Assembly: GCA_030568195.1 (NCBI GenBank)
Contig: JAJLTO010000003.1
Coordinates: 332,501 to 396,500, forward strand
Direction: 5' to 3'
Source of the DNA: Dipodascopsis uninucleata var. uninucleata
Taxonomy: Eukaryota > Ascomycota > Lipomycetes > Lipomycetales > Lipomycetaceae
Length of the DNA stretch: 64,000 bases
Shown: positions 20,941 through 33,900 of the stretch, piece by piece
How positions within the stretch are numbered: position 1 is the first letter of the stretch
Layout of the letters: each line of letters starts with the position of its first letter
Made by a program: the position numbers and the translations under genes
Notes under the pieces: generated by a model
Database searches by the model: none
What the model saw: the letters and a program-made list of their open reading frames with translations, nothing else
Told to the model about the DNA's origin: nothing

Positions 20941-21674
20941 ATGTTTATTCTGAGTAAAATAAGTGATTTGGTACGGATAGAACCACAAAAGTTTCGACAG
21001 GCTACAGAAGAAGCAATAGAAGATGAGATAAACGCAAAATATGCAAATAGAGTGGTTTATGATGCCGGGTTATGTGTATGTCTGTATGATATATTAGAGG
21101 TTGGAGATGGATTGATTCGGCATGGAGATGGTAGTGCCTATATCAAAAGTAAGTATATCTAACTGCAGAAGACCTGCAGGCTTTTTTTTTCTTTGGTTCG
21201 AATATTCTAGACTATATCTGAGATTTCATATCGATAAAATTGTAACATAATACGTAGATGATTTGCTAATATATTGTTATTACTATAGCGGTGTTCAGAA
21301 TGATAGTGTTCCGACCGTTTGTGGGCGAAGTGTTAGTTGGCTGGATCTCTTCATGCACTGAAGATGGAATTAGAGTCCGAATGGATTTCTTCGACGATAT
21401 TTTCATACCTAAGGAAAATCTATTTGAAGATTGTGTTTTTATAGCCCGAGAACAAGCATGGGTTTGGAGAACAGAACACGAACTGTATTTGGATACAAAT
21501 GAACGAATACGATTTAGAGTCGAGCAAGAGACATTTACAGATCAGTCGCCAGCTGGTCCCAGTGAATCCGTTGGCGCCGAGGATGAAGCTGCAGTAAGTG
21601 CAAGACCTCCTCCTTATACTCTTATTGCATCATGCCAGACCTATGGAATGGGTCTACTAAGTTGGTGGGATTAA
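20941..21674 (+). CDS. RPC25: RNA polymerase III subunit RPC25 (Rpb7-like), two exons
   Basis: Exons 20941-21148 and 21289-21674 join in phase (donor GTAAGT, branch GCTAAT, acceptor CTATAG; intron 140 nt) to give 197 residues. Rpc25/RPC8 forms the Pol III stalk with Rpc17 and is needed for initiation. The first residues MFILSKISDLVRIEPQKF are almost identical to yeast. The N-terminal RNP-like domain ends near residue 80 (SAYIKTVFRMIVFRPFVGEV), and an S1/OB domain follows (GWISSCTEDGIRV, FFDDIFIPKENLFED, ERIRFRVEQETF). The C-terminus CQTYGMGLLSWWD is the family's hallmark ending. The insert between the last strands is acidic, as usual. Confidence 0.98.
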
Positions 21675-21993
21675 AAAGTTGGTTCCTTGCATTGCATTTT
21701 GTTATTAATATCTAGCCATGCTTTACTATCATTATGTACAATAAAAAATATAATATAATATATATAAATGAAAAAATTCTTCCAGATAGATACGTGTCTA
21801 TTCTCTCAAACGAATAAGTCAAAAAACCTCATACTCAATATAATTCTAAAATGATCAGTTACTCTATGTGTATATATCTAATATAGATACAATATAATAT
21901 AATCTTTAAATATGCTTATCAAAACAAATATCTACTTTCAGACAACCTGTGTATAATTCATTAAATGCTCCTATAATTATTTTCAGTATTAAG
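21675..21993. other. Convergent 3' flanks of RPC25 and carbonic anhydrase
   Basis: 319 bases, very AT-rich with a TA tract near 21748-21764; no other feature. Confidence 0.5.
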
Positions 21994-22921
21994 CTAGTGT
22001 GCGCTACCCAAATCGCTGGTCTGTTCCAGGATATAATGTAATTTATTATCATCCTTTGGAATCTCAACTGGATGAAGGAGGCCAGATGAGCAATCGTACA
22101 CCATACCAGAGACAGTAAGAGTACCAGCGGCCAAACCACTAGCAACTGGAGCCATTCTACAGACATTATGTACCTGAGCAATAATATTCAATTCAACTAA
22201 CTTTCCAATACGAGCTTTCTGATCCTGCAGGGCATCAATCTCTTCGTGATGCTTGACTCGAATGTCTCTCAAATGCTTCAGCCAGTGATCTAAAATTCCT
22301 AAACTCTTATTACCCAGAGTAGCAATAATTCCACCACAATCATAGTGACCGCAGATTATGATGTGCTTGACCTTAAGAACTTCTACAGCAAAGTGAACAA
22401 CAGAGATGGAAGAAAGATCACCTGCAGGAATTTGATTAGCAACATTTCGATGTACAAAGACATTTCCTGGGAGCATGTCAATAACGGCCTCACTAATCCG
22501 AGAGTCAGAACACCCAATCCATAGGTATTCAGGACTCTGGCCTTTTCCATTCCGAACAAATAACTCGGGATCAACACTGGACATTCGCGTGGACCACTCT
22601 TTGTTGCGCTCCAGTAACTGAGGCACTGGCGAAACCAATGGCTTGAATTCAATATCGCTATTTTGAGTCATTGTGGATTCAGAAATTGACAGTGCCGTGG
22701 TTGAAGAAGAAAAAATACCGCTGACGATCTGATTCGATTGTGCCAGAGGGCTAAATTTCGCCAAATGATGTGCTAGACCTGCAGATATACCAGCTGGCTT
22801 CCTAGCTGTGCCTTTTGAAATTGGGGCAGCCGATTTAACGGAGTTACGAGTATTTGCTGCACCTGAAGCTAATTTAGCCGCTGCTAAAGCTCTCACAGGA
22901 TTTCTGAACGGAATCTTGACA
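21994..22921 (-). CDS. Beta-class carbonic anhydrase, probable mitochondrial and cytosolic forms
   Basis: Beta carbonic anhydrase interconverts CO2 and bicarbonate with a zinc ion. Ligands are seen in WIGCSDSRI (Cys, plus the Asp-Arg dyad) and CGHYDCGG (His, Cys); ELFVRNGKGQSPEYLW and VFVHRNVANQ are also typical. The core begins at an in-frame ATG (22671), giving 225 residues, a normal cytosolic length. The frame continues upstream for about 83 more codons without an ATG, and this extension (FRNPVRALAAAKLAS and onward) is Ala/Ser/Arg/Lys-rich and nearly free of acid, like a mitochondrial presequence. A plausible acceptor (TATATAG, just above 22921) suggests an upstream start exon that I could not identify. 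Alternative starts would give two compartments. The end is TAG at 21994. Confidence 0.9.
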
Positions 22922-25900
22922 CTATATTATATAAACTGGTAACCCAGTGTCGCTGATTGAAAATGGTGTTAATTGTGTAGTGATGAAAGTCGTGATGCCG
23001 TTCGAGTTGCGTATGACAAGAGGCGATCTTAAGTATTTTAACAGGCACCCAATACGACTCAATACTGTAGCGGAAAGAAAGGAACTGGTCGGAGAAAAGC
23101 ACGGAAGTTGAGATAGAAAATAAAGGAGAAAAAGAAAATAAGGCAATTGATGAGCAATTCTGGTGAAGAACCGATTTTCAAAGCGCTTGAAGCTTGATCG
23201 GACGCCGTCCATGCTAACGTCAACGTGGGCAAGCTTGACTAATCTCACCGCTCATCTCAGCAGGAATCAGAAAAAGTAAAGAAAATTTTTTAGAAATTGT
23301 TGAATTGGTGGGCATAAGTGGAGAAACGTTTGCGCAGAGCAGTTGCAAATAACTCAATAAGAACTGGAGGAGTGGTGGGCATCGCCCATCTCCGCCCACC
23401 TCATAGCACTGCGCAGCTATCCGGACCCAACATCGGGTTGGAACACCAAGACCCTCTCTCACGGTTAGGGTATTAATGAGTAACAGGTAGCGGGTGATGG
23501 GTTTGGTGTTGAGAACTAGAGCAGTGTGAGCGAGGCGAGGACAGGATAAAGATTTATGCGCAGTGCTCCTTTTTCAGTGCGCTGTGGCCACTCAAGCACG
23601 CGCAATTAGAATCAGACAATATGTGCCGACTGACCGCCGAAATGTCAGAGGCAGATCCATGACTCCCGGATGCAGGCCATAGTGTTTGAGGTCGTCGATC
23701 TAGATGAAATATTCGCGTTTCCCCTGATCACCAATAGTGAACGAGGCTTGTTTATCTCGTAGAAAACGATCTCCTTTGCTCGCCTGCAGGGCTTATCTCT
23801 TGCTCACCGTTGTGCGCCACTGTGGACATGCAGAGACTCCACAGCCAGCCATAGAGGATTGTACGCATATACCAGTCTCGCGCTGCTGACGCTAGAGCTG
23901 CTTAAATGCAGGCAGCAGCAGTGATTCCTCAACACCAACAAGACAGATAGAGTTCAATGGAGAATCAGATTTAAGGTTACATATAGCTTACAGCATTAAA
24001 CCTACAGTTTCATTCTCTCTTACACACTAGACATGGAAGGGAACATTGTGCTCTCTTCTATGGAGAGAGCACAACCTAGACTGAAATATGTGCACTAGCC
24101 GACAAGCTATAAACGAAGTCGACTATGCCGGAAAGGCTACGTGAACAGCAAATTAGCAGGATTATGCAAGCAAGCAATTTTGTAGGGATGCTGCAGTATG
24201 CATGCTGAGAAATGAGTACTAGCGTACAACTAGTCACTTTCTGTAATACTCCAGTACTGTCATGAAGACGCTTTGAACGTACTGCTGTAGCAATTAACAG
24301 CACACATACGAAGGAGGGATAGCTGATCGCCTTATCTAGTAAACTACGTAGCTGTGCAGTGTCCGATCCTAGTCCAAATACATTGCGATGCAAATCAATG
24401 CGATAGAATACTGCAGAATGATGCTGGCTGCAGGCCGCGATCGCAGTAAAGCAGAAACCAGCGAGCACACACACATATATAGCAAGTTCTTATGATGTCA
24501 TGCAGCTGCCCACGCATTGCAGTCGGTAGATAAATAGGCACTGCTGGGTTTGCTCTAACACAACCCTCGCCGAGCTGCCAGATTCAGCTTCGCAGAGAAG
24601 AGCATGCCGACTTATTCGCGTCTGCCCGCAAATTCGCACTCTTCCCTTTCGACTCACGCACCAGTTACCAACACTATATATGGCGCCGCACGACCGACTC
24701 CACATGTGTCTACTGGCCTGTGTTCGCAGATTTGCTGCGCACCGCACGAGTGCTGAGTCCGCGATAGAGAGATAATTACATCAACGTCATTCTATTATGT
24801 GACGGACTAACTGGCTGGCCGGGTGATACAAAAGGGAAAGAGAGAAGCGCCTTTAGCTTCGGATTACGGCGAATAGCTAGTGCATCTAACAGCTTGTACC
24901 GAATTCTGGTTGTAGCGATCAGTGGAACCGCGAGAGTACAGGTACGGATATGCACATCAAACCTAGCTGCCATGTACACTCTAAGATGCTAAAATTAAAA
25001 AGGGATTGCTAGCGTGAAGAAGGAGCGAAGCTACTCTCAGACAAAGGGAAAAAAGCATCGCAAATAACCAAGTCTAGTCGTGGCTTTCAGCTGCCTCTTA
25101 ATAGTCTGTCTTACTGCATTGTCCCTGTAGCTCCAAAGTCAAATTTCGATGACTAAACCTAGCGTGTATGTATGGAAAAAGGCAGAAACGAGCGCGCAAA
25201 CAAGTGCGATATCGAGAGAAATTAACTATGATCCAAGAGCCGGGGTACACATCTGCTCTATTTCATTCTGATCCAAACTAACTTATTAATCGAATTTTTC
25301 TCGTGTTCTTAGTAATCTGTTAGCTTCCCTTATTCGCTCCTCGTTTATCCTCATATTCCCGACTGCAGGACGTGCTACTTGAGAACGCCCTGCGAGTGCT
25401 GCACAGCTCTCACAGTACAGTGTGCTTCTGTGTTCGGGTCTTCACAGCGGGTCTCGCTGCTGGCCATTAGCATGTGCTGCGTGAATGAAACACTTGGGCG
25501 CGCAAGTCCAGCTAAGCTAGACAAAGACTGATACGGGATGACAGAGCCATGTGGGCAGCGGCTGGTGTGCGAACCTAGGTGGGTACGCCAGCCAGCAGAC
25601 CCGCTCGCTGACTTACTGCGTGCGGTGCATGGCCTGCCGGAACCCTCTGATTTGAAGTTGCAGGGCATCGGACAAATAGTGTTCCTTCAGGCGTTTTTAA
25701 CCACGCCTACGGGTTCCATTTCATGCTCCTGCGATATATCGCGCCTGTCTAAATCTACCGGGGTCAAGCTTGGCGAAAGAGGAGAAAGCGAAAATGACCT
25801 CTTCTCACGACCGGACAATGCCTTAGTTTTAGACTTTGCGACTGCACGGTTGTAGCTTAGCCATAAACATTAGCCGTAAACATATTCATTACACTTCGTT

Positions 25901-27748
25901 TTCAGTTTATTGCCCATTTTCTGTGCCATCAAACCTTGATTATTCAAAGCACACGTAATATAATGCATGTCTCCTTTGAATTGGAGATACTTCCACTTTC
26001 AGCTGTAGTTGAGATCGATCAATACCGTAAACTTGCTGTGTGCATGGAAAGTCAAACAGAGGCGAGCAATTAACAGAATCCAAAAAGAGAAAGCACGAAA
26101 AATTACAAATCAAGTAAATAAACAAGAATATAAAAATAAACGAAAGTGAGAATAAAACAAAACATTCAGGATGCGTTCCTAGTCGCCAGATAATGGCATT
26201 TTATGCCTTTTGCCTCTTTGCCTGTCTGAGCCCTCTCACTTAAGCTGCTCTCCCCAAATGTTCCTACACTGCAGTGCTGCACAGCGTATGGCCCACTGGT
26301 ACACTTGCGACGTCAGCCTGCGGTTGATCAGAGTGGCTGGTTGCTGACCATCTGCTGAGAGTGGTGCTGGAATTGACTAGCGCCCTCCCCAAGTGGAGAT
26401 CCAGGCACAGGTGGATGGTGGCGATAAAATACAGCAGAGCATTGTCAGCACTCAATCCACTAACCACAACACCAGTGACAATACGAAACTGCGATAATAA
26501 TTAGCAGCCAAAGGCTGACGTATGATACATTTACTAGATACCGGATATGCGCAGTACAGCACAGCATTGCATATTTTACAATTGCCAGCACACGACTCTC
26601 GCAATGCCTATCAGCAGCATTCGGGCGTGGCTGGCATGTCCTCATGAGAGCAGAGCGAGCTAGAGCATTTGTAAGTTGTCGGCTTGACCTTACGTTCGCT
26701 TCAGCAGACTGATAAATATCCCATTAGTGCAGTGAATGCACAGGAGGTGCGAGGGTAGAAAAGTTAACTGCACGCTGGTGAACTTAAGTAAACGCAAATG
26801 AGTGCAAATAGTTGGAGATAGCGGCTGCTTGCCACCGAGATTTTCGCTCTACCTTTCCTGCTTCAGCTGCAGGTACAGCTGTACGACTGCGCTAGAAGCG
26901 CATCTCCTTTCTCCAGTCGCCGATAGCAAACATTCCCATGACGCGGGCTTTGCTCTTTGATAAGTAGCATTCATTATACTTCTATCTCTGCCCCGCTGCC
27001 ACCGATTCGGCAATATAATTTTCCGTCCACGTGATCTATTAAGCATTCTTCCGAACCTTGCTAACTCTAAAGTACTTGACAAGGTGCTATTCTTTACGTT
27101 CGGATAGAATGATTTGAGCCTTTGAGCACGCAGACGGCGTGAAGCGCTGCCAAAGCGGATCGGCAGTAGTCACATTTGACAAGGCAGGGAAACAGAAGTC
27201 AAGCAAGCTATATAGCCGACCACGGAATTATGCTATTTACTATCGTAAATGCGACTAGAGAAATGTTCCGAGAATTGGTCACCGTGGGGAGAGGGGCACT
27301 ATGGCCTACAACGATGGTCGAAACAGTCAGCCACTTAACATTTCTAGAAGATCATATAGGGAAATGCGCGATATAGTAGTGCGACTTCAGTAAGGCGACT
27401 TGTAGAGAGACCTGAAAAGAGTGGTATGCAATATAAATATTAAATACCAGCAAAAATATACATTTACAAGCTATAAATTATGCACTAAAGATAAGTCAAA
27501 TCAGAAACTGCATTAAAAAATTGTTATTACAAATCTATTACTAGAAATCCTTTAGAATGAAACATTATGTAAGTCATTTTCGAGGATTATAGGAAAACAG
27601 TCAAACAAACTAACAAATTACAATCACCATATCCCCAAACAACTTGTAATTTCCCTAAAAATACATGTACATTTGAAAATATTTTAAATTTTACATCAAC
27701 TCAATGACTAGCCTGATTCTTGAATTTTAGTATCGCAATAGCAAGCTC
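22922..27748. other. Gene desert A, between carbonic anhydrase and the velvet gene
   Basis: About 4.8 kb without a convincing gene. Open frames here are short (up to about 130 codons), lack recognisable domains and show no splice-joined coding logic. By eye it is richer in G+C and in CTGCAG/GCAGTGC-like words than the flanking genes. A GGTTAGGGTA element lies at 23463-23472. The word AGTGCTGCACAGC occurs at 25395 and 26273. It probably holds the carbonic anhydrase promoter and may hold non-coding RNA or distant control DNA; no evidence decides this. Confidence 0.55.
23463..23472 (+). promoter_or_regulatory. Single TTAGGG-type element
   Basis: GGTTAGGGTA reads as TACCCTAACC on the other strand, a close match to a Tbf1/telobox site. 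It is about 540 bp upstream of the carbonic anhydrase frame. One such site can occur by chance. Confidence 0.25.
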
Positions 27749-30108
27749 TTATCTTCCTTCCTCAGGTCGCGACAACATCCTGTTAGACCCACTTATCAGT
27801 TGCATTGGAGATGGTGCCTGTCCCGAGCTATTGCTGTTAAAATTCAGTGGAGGTAATTTAACCCTTCCGTCCGAATTCCTAAGGCCAAGTCCACTACCCA
27901 CACTCGCTACCTCGTTACCCCCACCTGAAGTTGGCCGAGATATGTTATAGGTGTTGTTATCGGCCAACCCCGTATTTGAAACAGGGGTAGATACAGGTCC
28001 ACCCATATTCAGGCGGGGCTCCATCGTACGATGTGTAGGTTGAGGAGTATGGACAGAGCCATAGAGCCCAGTATCTTGATACGGGTAACCAATTTCACTC
28101 ACTACCGGCGATCTACTGTGTATCTGTTGTTGCAGCAGTTGTTGTTGATTCTGTTGATTCTGTTGCTGCTGCTGTAGTAGTTGTGTCTGTAGTTGATGCT
28201 GTTGTTGCTGTTGTTGCTGTTGCTGGTGGTATTGTAGAGGTACAGAAGGAGGTGGAGGCGGAGGCGGAGCTGACCCACCAACTTGCGGAGGATACGCGTA
28301 ATATGGAAGACTACCATAAGACGAATTGCTTGCAACGTTACCAGGAGCGCCCTGCATATTTCCATAGTAAGGCCTCATATAGTAATTCTGCATTGACTGC
28401 TGTTGTATTTGTTGCTGCTGTCCACCAACAGACGTCAATGATGCCGAGGAAGGCGGAGGCGCTGATGATGGTGGTAAAGAAGGAGGAGGAGGTGGTGGTG
28501 GTGGCGCTGGTGCACTATGTTGCATTGGAACAATATTCATTGGTTGCTGCATACGACCATCCTCAGTCTCCGACCTTATAATAGCAGACGAGTTAGGACC
28601 AACGGGAGCGCTATAAGCATTGGGTACTGTAGATGTGAGCAAAGTTCCATCAGATCTACGAGTTATCGTATCGTCCATTTGAGTGCCAACTGAGGTTGAG
28701 CTCGAAGGCGGTGTAGAAATTGACGATGACGACAAGGAGCCAGCAACATTGCTAAAAGATGTAGGAGAAGAAGTGGATGCTGATGATGCCGCAACCACAG
28801 CAGCAGCTTTGACTCTTTTTGCCGCTCTCGTGCCCGTCTCCTTACGCAGACGTAAACGGACACCTTGATCTGAGAATTGCCGAGACAATGCTGTTGATTC
28901 TAAGACACCGGGAAAGTGCTTAGCTGAATAGATCGTGATGATATCAGACATTACTGATGTTATAAACTCAACTTGCCCTCCGTCAAGCATTTCAAACAAG
29001 CTAAACTGGAGTCTGAAACGCCCTTCCAATCGGACAGAGAGATCACCAAAAACAAAAAATCCTCCTTCTCTATCCTCACCATCTCTAACACGGTGAAGTG
29101 ACGACACTAGCGTACCCGCTAAAGTCTCTGAAGGTGGACGCTGTACAGGTCCGTGGCCATTCTCATCCCAAAGAGTAGCACACATGAAAAAGAAAGGTGA
29201 GGAGAGCCAATCTCTCTGCAAATCCCCATCTAATATTGTTAACTGTATAATAGGTGGTGGATCAACGGCCTTCCGATCAGTAAGATTTCTGTCACTCAAT
29301 GGAAAACTCTTTGATAAAATAGGCTGCTGCCTAATAGTGAGAATGTAGTCTGACGAGCGTATTTCCCGACGTTGACCAGAAGATTCTTGCTTCAATTGGG
29401 ATTGTGATTGAGATGCCTGATCATTTTGACTCTGGTCTAATGTAATTTCTGGCGAAGATCTAGTACCAGGAATGTTAGATGGTGCACAGGGAGTAGGTGT
29501 AGGGTCAATTAAATCAGCAATAGCAGAGCGTCGATATGTTGTTGACGGCGCTTGCGGATGTGCCGAAGTTGAAGACGGCAGGCTTGACTGATCTAAAATG
29601 TTACCCAAACTTTGTGTTTTCCTGTTTGGTGAAGACAGGATTGGAGACTTCGGTGAAGACGACGCTGAGTCGTCTCTCCGACGTTTTTTCCTTCGTAATC
29701 TACTTGATGCTGTGTTATTCGTGACTATAGCCAGATGACCTTGGCCACCAGGATCACTTGGCGGCGCTGAGGCGCCAGTTTCTGAGTACACGACTGATCG
29801 AGGTAAAGAAGACGCAGATGAAGAAAATTCGGGATTTCTCCCAGATATGCTGTGATCCGTGATAGATCGAAGAGAGTGATATTGTATAACACTAGCGACG
29901 GCGACCACTTCAGCAGGAGTTACAACTAACCTAGAGTAGGAAGAGGTCTCCAACGACTGAATTGACAATGACTCAGGAACAGTTATTGCACTGCTCGGAG
30001 GGTTGGATCCCTGAGACTCAGAAGTATCTTTAAATATATTAGAGGCAGAACTAGAAGAATTCGAGTCGGAACTAGTGACCGATATGGAAGCAAGATCCTT
30101 AAGGAGTG
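27749..30108 (-). CDS. Velvet-domain transcription factor (VelB/VosA type), 5' end unresolved
   Basis: The velvet domain spans about 180 residues: SDYILTIRQQPILSK, DPPPIIQLTI, SPFFFMCATLWDE, LVSSLHRVRD, GGFFVFGDLSVRLEGRF, LQFSLFEML, TIYSAKHFPGVLESTALSR and DQGVRLRLRKE. Velvet factors are NF-kappaB-like DNA-binding proteins that control sporulation, secondary metabolism and light responses in fungi; most Saccharomycotina lack them. Before it lie about 200 Ser-rich residues with basic KRRRDD-type patches; after it come Pro runs, long Gln runs and a Gly/Ser tail, so the protein exceeds 740 residues. The frame is open to about 30190 but contains no ATG before the velvet domain itself, so the start must come from an upstream exon. 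A possible acceptor (CCCACAG) precedes 30108. The stop is at 27749. Confidence 0.88.
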
Positions 30109-30890
30109 CTGTGGGAGGTGTAATAAGTAGTGCCAGTTTGAGGATATCGCATAAATCGACAGAGAATAAATAATATATTGTCAGTCCACCAATTACTCAC
30201 TTAACTCCTCTGCCTTATTCTATAATTGCTTGCGAGACGGTCAGATGCAGTAATGTACAGTGAATATTATATGTGCGATGTGCGAGTATGTCGTAGTCCA
30301 AATCAAGACTTGTGCCGATTATAAACAGCACCCTGCACAGCTAAGCTCTGCTCTATGTATTAGAGTAAAGTTAACAGAAAGTAACGGTAAAGCAATCGCT
30401 CTGTCGTAGCGTGAAGAGAAGTAAGAAACAGTAGAAGTATCGATCAAATGTTATGCGACTCGTATTTGCATCTAAATGAACGGAAAGAATTAACAGCTCA
30501 ATTACAGCTGAGAGACTGTAAGAAAGATCGTAATATATAAATATAAGTATGAATAACTGTGCTACTAAACTATAAAAACAGAACGCTCACTCTGCTGTTT
30601 TCCTGCTATGTGCCGCTAAATAAAGACGTATAATATAATCGCAAAGATCACTAACACATGAAAACAGCATAGAGAAGCTCAAGGTGTATTGACAGTATCA
30701 CTACAGCTAGATCGTTTACTATAACATCTAGAGATATATCAAAGTATGCAGGTAGAAGTACAAATAGACCTACGTTTGCACGTATGTCTGCGTGTGAGTG
30801 TGTGTCTATCTATGCGTTGAAGTTGATTAATATACACATATGTAAATAAAACGCATATACATATACATATATATATACGTATATACATAC

Positions 30891-30934
<44 letters not shown>

Positions 30935-33900
30935 AGATAGATAGAGAGATACGTAAATTTATTCAAACATAGATAATTACACGCACATATATATATATAT
31001 ATACGGATGTGTGTATACAAAAATATATATACATTTATATCGGCATACATACACATGCTTATATATATATACGTATTTTTATATTTATATTTTTGCCTTT
31101 CTATATCTGTAGACACCGAATATGAGAAAAGCCGACCCAAGAATCAAATGAAGAAAAAATAAACCTGAACATTAAAAACTATAAATTTAAAATTAAAATT
31201 AACAATAACGAAGAACCAAAGTAAAACGATTTAATAGAAAGCAAGGACGGAAAAAATATCGGACCAAATGTTGCACTTGCAAATGTGTGTTTGAAAGTGC
31301 TGTATTCTAGTGCTTAAGGGAAATGAAAACGCTAAATTTAAGAAGGTACCGAGCGAGCGTGTACCTAAGTACTCGAGAAATTTTATGGATGTATATACAA
31401 ACTAAACTTTAAAGTTCTTGCCGATAAGTATAACGACTTAAATTAAATGTAGTTTGGAAAAAGAAATAAAGTTTAAATTAACGAACAATAATGAATATCC
31501 AATACCGGCAGTCTAGCACAGTTAAAGCACAAAAAAAGAAAGGAAAAGCCAAAAGTCAATATATGTATACGTAAAAATATATAACGATATAAAATATTAG
31601 AATATTGGAATAAAAGCAAAGCAAGAAATGCCCATAAACACAGGCCATCCATAAATAATAAATAGTGTAGTAGCGGCTATTAGAATGCACAACGGGGAAA
31701 TCAGAAGTGTCATTCCTTGAGTAGTCATAAGGTTTGTGCATACATTGACCTGGCTTAGCTGGTCGCTAACATCCTAGTGTTGAATGTCGCAATGCTGCAG
31801 CAGGCAGCAGCGGCGTTTTATCTGCATGTTTTCCTATGTCGTGTGCTATAATACTCATGGTTTCTAGCAGAGTCCACAGGTTACTAATAAAATAGTCGCA
31901 GTAAGTAGCATGCTTCTGTGTATATAATTGATAAAGGAGACGCTTCCGTTCCGTTAATATATATCCTACACAATACGAATGCTCTTGCAAGACGCTGCTT
32001 TGTGGTTTCGCCTTAAGATGAAAAATTCATTTTCGTCTGTCTCATGCAGCGCTCTTCAGTATATTGGACCAGTTTTAACTGTGGAACCTAAAGCAAAAAG
32101 GGCCCGCAGATATGAAAACCTGGTACAGATAGATGCCTGGAGAATATGGCGGAAGTTACCAGAGAGTGGTAAGAGGTAGGAAATCTCTAAAACGTAGCGT
32201 GTAATCGTTCACTAGAACTGAAAACTTTCACAACGAAAGACCTCAAAGTTAAAATGCCAAGCAGGAGAGAAAAAAATAAAGGGAAAAAAGCAACGTACTT
32301 TCAACAGCGGATGAATCAGGACAGACAGACCGCCAATTGGAGCTCCAATGCTTTTTAGTGTATATTCTGCTATCACAACCGTAGAGATCAAAGGTTAAAT
32401 ATTTGAGATTGGACAAAATAGATCTAAATATGAGACCCGTACACAGCAAGTGCAAAACATTACAAAACATTTCTAAGCGCTTTCTATCCCAAGGGCATCC
32501 GCAGGGCATTTGTTCGCATTGCATTTAAGCGGCTTTTGCATGGCCAATCCAGCCGACTTTGCTATGACATATCGCAGAAATTGACGCCTCTAACCAATAC
32601 ATTCGAGTTCGCTATCTTCTCTCCTCCTCTCTTCTTTGCCGTCGCGATGGTTCTAACCGTGACATGGCTCCATATGACGCAGACATGCGCTGATGAGCGA
32701 AGATGCTGGTAGAGAGAAGACGCTGGCCGACAAATCGTTAAGCTTTCGCGGATATGTTTATAGACAATGCTTCATTCGACATCGAGGAGTCTTTAGTAGG
32801 GCTACGAGAAACCATAACTTGTGTTGAGTGGACGAACTTGGCGACGGAAGAAGCTGTAGCTGTGCATTTCTCACTAGCCTGCACAAGGCTAAACTAACAA
32901 GGAGGTGATGGATGGACAACAAAAGGGTATCCGGAAGCAGTGACAACCTTGTTTAAACTCTCAACGTACTTAGCTCTAAGGTTCCTATGGCTTAACAGAA
33001 CAAAATAAATGGACTGGCCTAGCTAACAGTACTATCGAGACTAGCAGTGTCGCTGCAGTATAACATGACATTATGTCGCTTCTAATAATAATATTATTGG
33101 ACCTAGATCCAGAAATGCTACAACAATGCTTGTGGTACGCTACTGAGTGTTCTTCCAGTCTGTTGCCACGTTACTTGCACCCTTATTTCTCTGGTCACGT
33201 GTGAAAGTAACAGTTTTGAACATGTTGCTTGCTTATTCCTAGTTTTCTGGCGGGCTGTAGAAGCGTTTGTAGGACAAGGCTTGCTCTTCTAGACAGCAAG
33301 TCTCTGCTAATTTGCAAAACAAGTGGATTTACTTCCGATAACTGCTTGCTAGCTACTGGCTCCAACTGAGCTCCACTTTCTTTGCATAGACTGAGCTCAT
33401 AGTATACGATACAATGTCTGACTTAATATGCAATGTATAGTAAACCAAATAGCTATTAATCATTTCTTTCCTATATTTTTTTTGTCTACTAGGCTCCTAT
33501 TTGCTCAGTATGTTTTTCTACTGCCTATACATCTACCAGAGCTTCAAAAGCGTCAAGCTTGTGGATACCGACCGGATCTCAGGAGAGACAGCTAGCAAAA
33601 ATTAAAATATATGAAAGAACTAGTACCTTTCCATGGGTTCGTGCCAGCTGATTTAGTATCTATAGCGACACGCTGCGGTAGCACTTTGTATCATATAGCA
33701 CGCTACGCAGTTCTTTGGCTTGTTCTTAGGGCAGAAAATTCGTGCTCTGGTGCTGCATTAACATCCTTTTGGTTTCCGGCCCATATCCAGCGTAGCTCTC
33801 TCTCTCTCATTGAAAGTCTTAGAACATATCCATACCAAATGTCAGAAACAAGGGAGTAATATCTGCTATATAGCAGCGGTCTATGAAATCTCACTGCTTC

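Noticed and set aside
24076-25855. Several 60-130-codon frames in desert A
   Set aside because: No start context, no known domain, no consistent strand and no splice signals joining them.
30739-31140. 133-codon Tyr/Ile-rich frame on the minus strand
   Set aside because: It reads straight through the TA/CATA microsatellite; the Tyr-Ile pattern is the repeat itself.
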